Source of the DNA: Accumulibacter sp036625275
Lineage (GTDB): Bacteria > Pseudomonadota > Gammaproteobacteria > Burkholderiales > Rhodocyclaceae
Length of the DNA: 5,470 nt
Reading direction: 5' to 3'
Assembly (NCBI RefSeq): GCF_036625275.1
Contig: NZ_JAZKUD010000148.1
Span: 1 to 5,470, forward strand
Below the pieces are notes generated by a model. It saw nothing but the letters and a program-made list of their open reading frames with translations, ran no database searches and had not been told where the DNA came from. Position 1 is the first letter of the stretch; the number at the start of each line of letters is the position of its first letter. The position numbers were made by a program, and so were the translations under genes. This document shows, piece after piece, positions 5,013 to 5,470 of this stretch.

Positions 5013-5470
5013 CATGCTCCGGCAACCGATCGCCCTGCTGAGCTTCCTCGCCGTCCTGGCCTTGACGGCCTGCGATGACGGCAACGCCAACAGGCTGAAC
5101 AGCGGCGACATCGCGCCCGCGTTCACCGCCAGCAGCCTCGGCGGTGCCCCGGTCAGATTCCCTGACGACCTGCGCGGCAGACCGGTCGTCATTCGCTTCT
5201 GGGCCGACTGGTGCCGCTACTGCGAAAACGAGATGCAGGCCATCGAGCGCGTCTGGCAACGGCACAGGGAGCGGGGGCTGGCGGTCATCGCGGTCAACGC
5301 CGGCCAGAGCCGACAGGAAGTGGACGCGTTCATCGGCAGGATTGGGGTCACCTACCCCGCGCTGCTCGACGAAAAGGCGGCGATTTCACGACAATACGGC
5401 GTCGTCGCGCTGCCGACGACCTACTTCGTCGGCGCCGACGGCCGGATCCGTGGCAAAGTGCTTGGCGAAG
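5005..5470 (+). CDS. TlpA-like thioredoxin lipoprotein (3' partial)
   Basis: The first 155 residues are visible, and the gene runs off the window. A short hydrophobic signal ends in a lipobox, LTAC, with lipidated C23, so the protein should be membrane-anchored and face the periplasm. A TlpA/AhpC-TSA-like thioredoxin fold follows: GDIAPAFTASSLGG at the domain start, VVIRFWADWCRYC with redox pair C70 and C73, EMQAIERVWQRH helix, VIAVN strand, then the cis-proline loop ALPTTYFV (P137) and DGRI hairpin. The active site CRYC and the missing proline after EM differ from the common WCxPCxxEMP of TlpA/ResA/CcmG. About 10-20 residues are probably missing at the C-terminus. Two in-frame ATGs exist: 5005 overlaps the upstream stop by 8 nt, and 5014 starts 1 nt after it. 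Neither has a clear Shine-Dalgarno, so coupling with the membrane-protein gene is likely. It is probably a disulfide reductase or isomerase serving its neighbours. Confidence 0.88.
   Translation, partial: MASMLRQPIALLSFLAVLALTACDDGNANRLNSGDIAPAFTASSLGGAPVRFPDDLRGRPVVIRFWADWCRYCENEMQAIERVWQRHRERGLAVIAVNAGQSRQEVDAFIGRIGVTYPALLDEKAAISRQYGVVALPTTYFVGADGRIRGKVLGE

Noticed and set aside
3954..5192. 412-aa open frame on the minus strand
   Set aside because: It lies antisense to the ATPase end, membrane-protein and lipoprotein genes. Its translation is rich in Asp, Gln, Arg and Gly runs without domains, typical of the antisense shadow of a GC-rich hydrophobic gene.
1..5470. CRISPR arrays, tRNA or rRNA genes, insertion sequences
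   Set aside because: I saw no direct-repeat array, no tRNA-like cloverleaf with a TTC-containing T-arm, no rRNA-like segment and no transposase or terminal inverted repeats.

Overview
The window is GC-rich, densely packed bacterial DNA. Its codon bias (G/C in third positions), short intergenic gaps and protein types (Sec-exported periplasmic protein, NirC-type cytochrome c, TlpA-like lipoprotein) fit a denitrifying Gram-negative proteobacterium. A betaproteobacterium of the Rhodocyclales type (Dechloromonas, Accumulibacter or Thauera-like) is my best guess; that placement is inference from protein flavour, not from a marker gene.

Layout: (1) 40-966 (+) encodes an exported protein of unknown function with a beta-rich N-terminal half, a low-complexity linker and a C-terminal half with two cysteines. 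(2) 967-1089 is a convergent gap holding a GC palindrome and a hairpin with a T-run that reads as the intrinsic terminator of the next gene. (3) 1090-1434 (-) encodes a small monohaem cytochrome c resembling NirC (cytochrome c55X). (4) 1435-1559 is a divergent promoter region with an operator-like palindrome. (5) 1560-1742 (+) encodes a 60-residue single-pass membrane protein with a strong ribosome binding site, followed by an intrinsic terminator (1788-1820) and a foldable leader (1823-1859). (6) From 1877 to the window end (+) is a tightly packed probable operon: a 112-aa anchored small protein, an FtsX/MacB-like permease, a LolD/MacB-like ABC ATPase, a multi-pass membrane protein with paired cysteine motifs, and the start of a TlpA-like thioredoxin lipoprotein that runs off the window.

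How the genes may work together: the permease and ATPase should form one inner-membrane ABC complex. The polytopic protein carries a Cys-Cys pair and an HHCPFC motif, and the neighbouring lipoprotein carries a CRYC active site. Together they suggest thiol-disulfide or metal handling on the periplasmic side, driven by or coupled to the ABC complex. The gene logic (FtsX permease, ATPase, thioredoxin-like lipoprotein) recalls the accessory half of the Ftr1/P19 iron systems (Campylobacter Cj1658-Cj1665, E. coli fetMP-ABCDEF), but no Ftr1 or P19 gene lies in this window. The function is therefore open, and this locus is the most interesting part of the window. The adjacent NirC-like cytochrome hints at, but does not prove, a respiratory nitrogen-oxide context.
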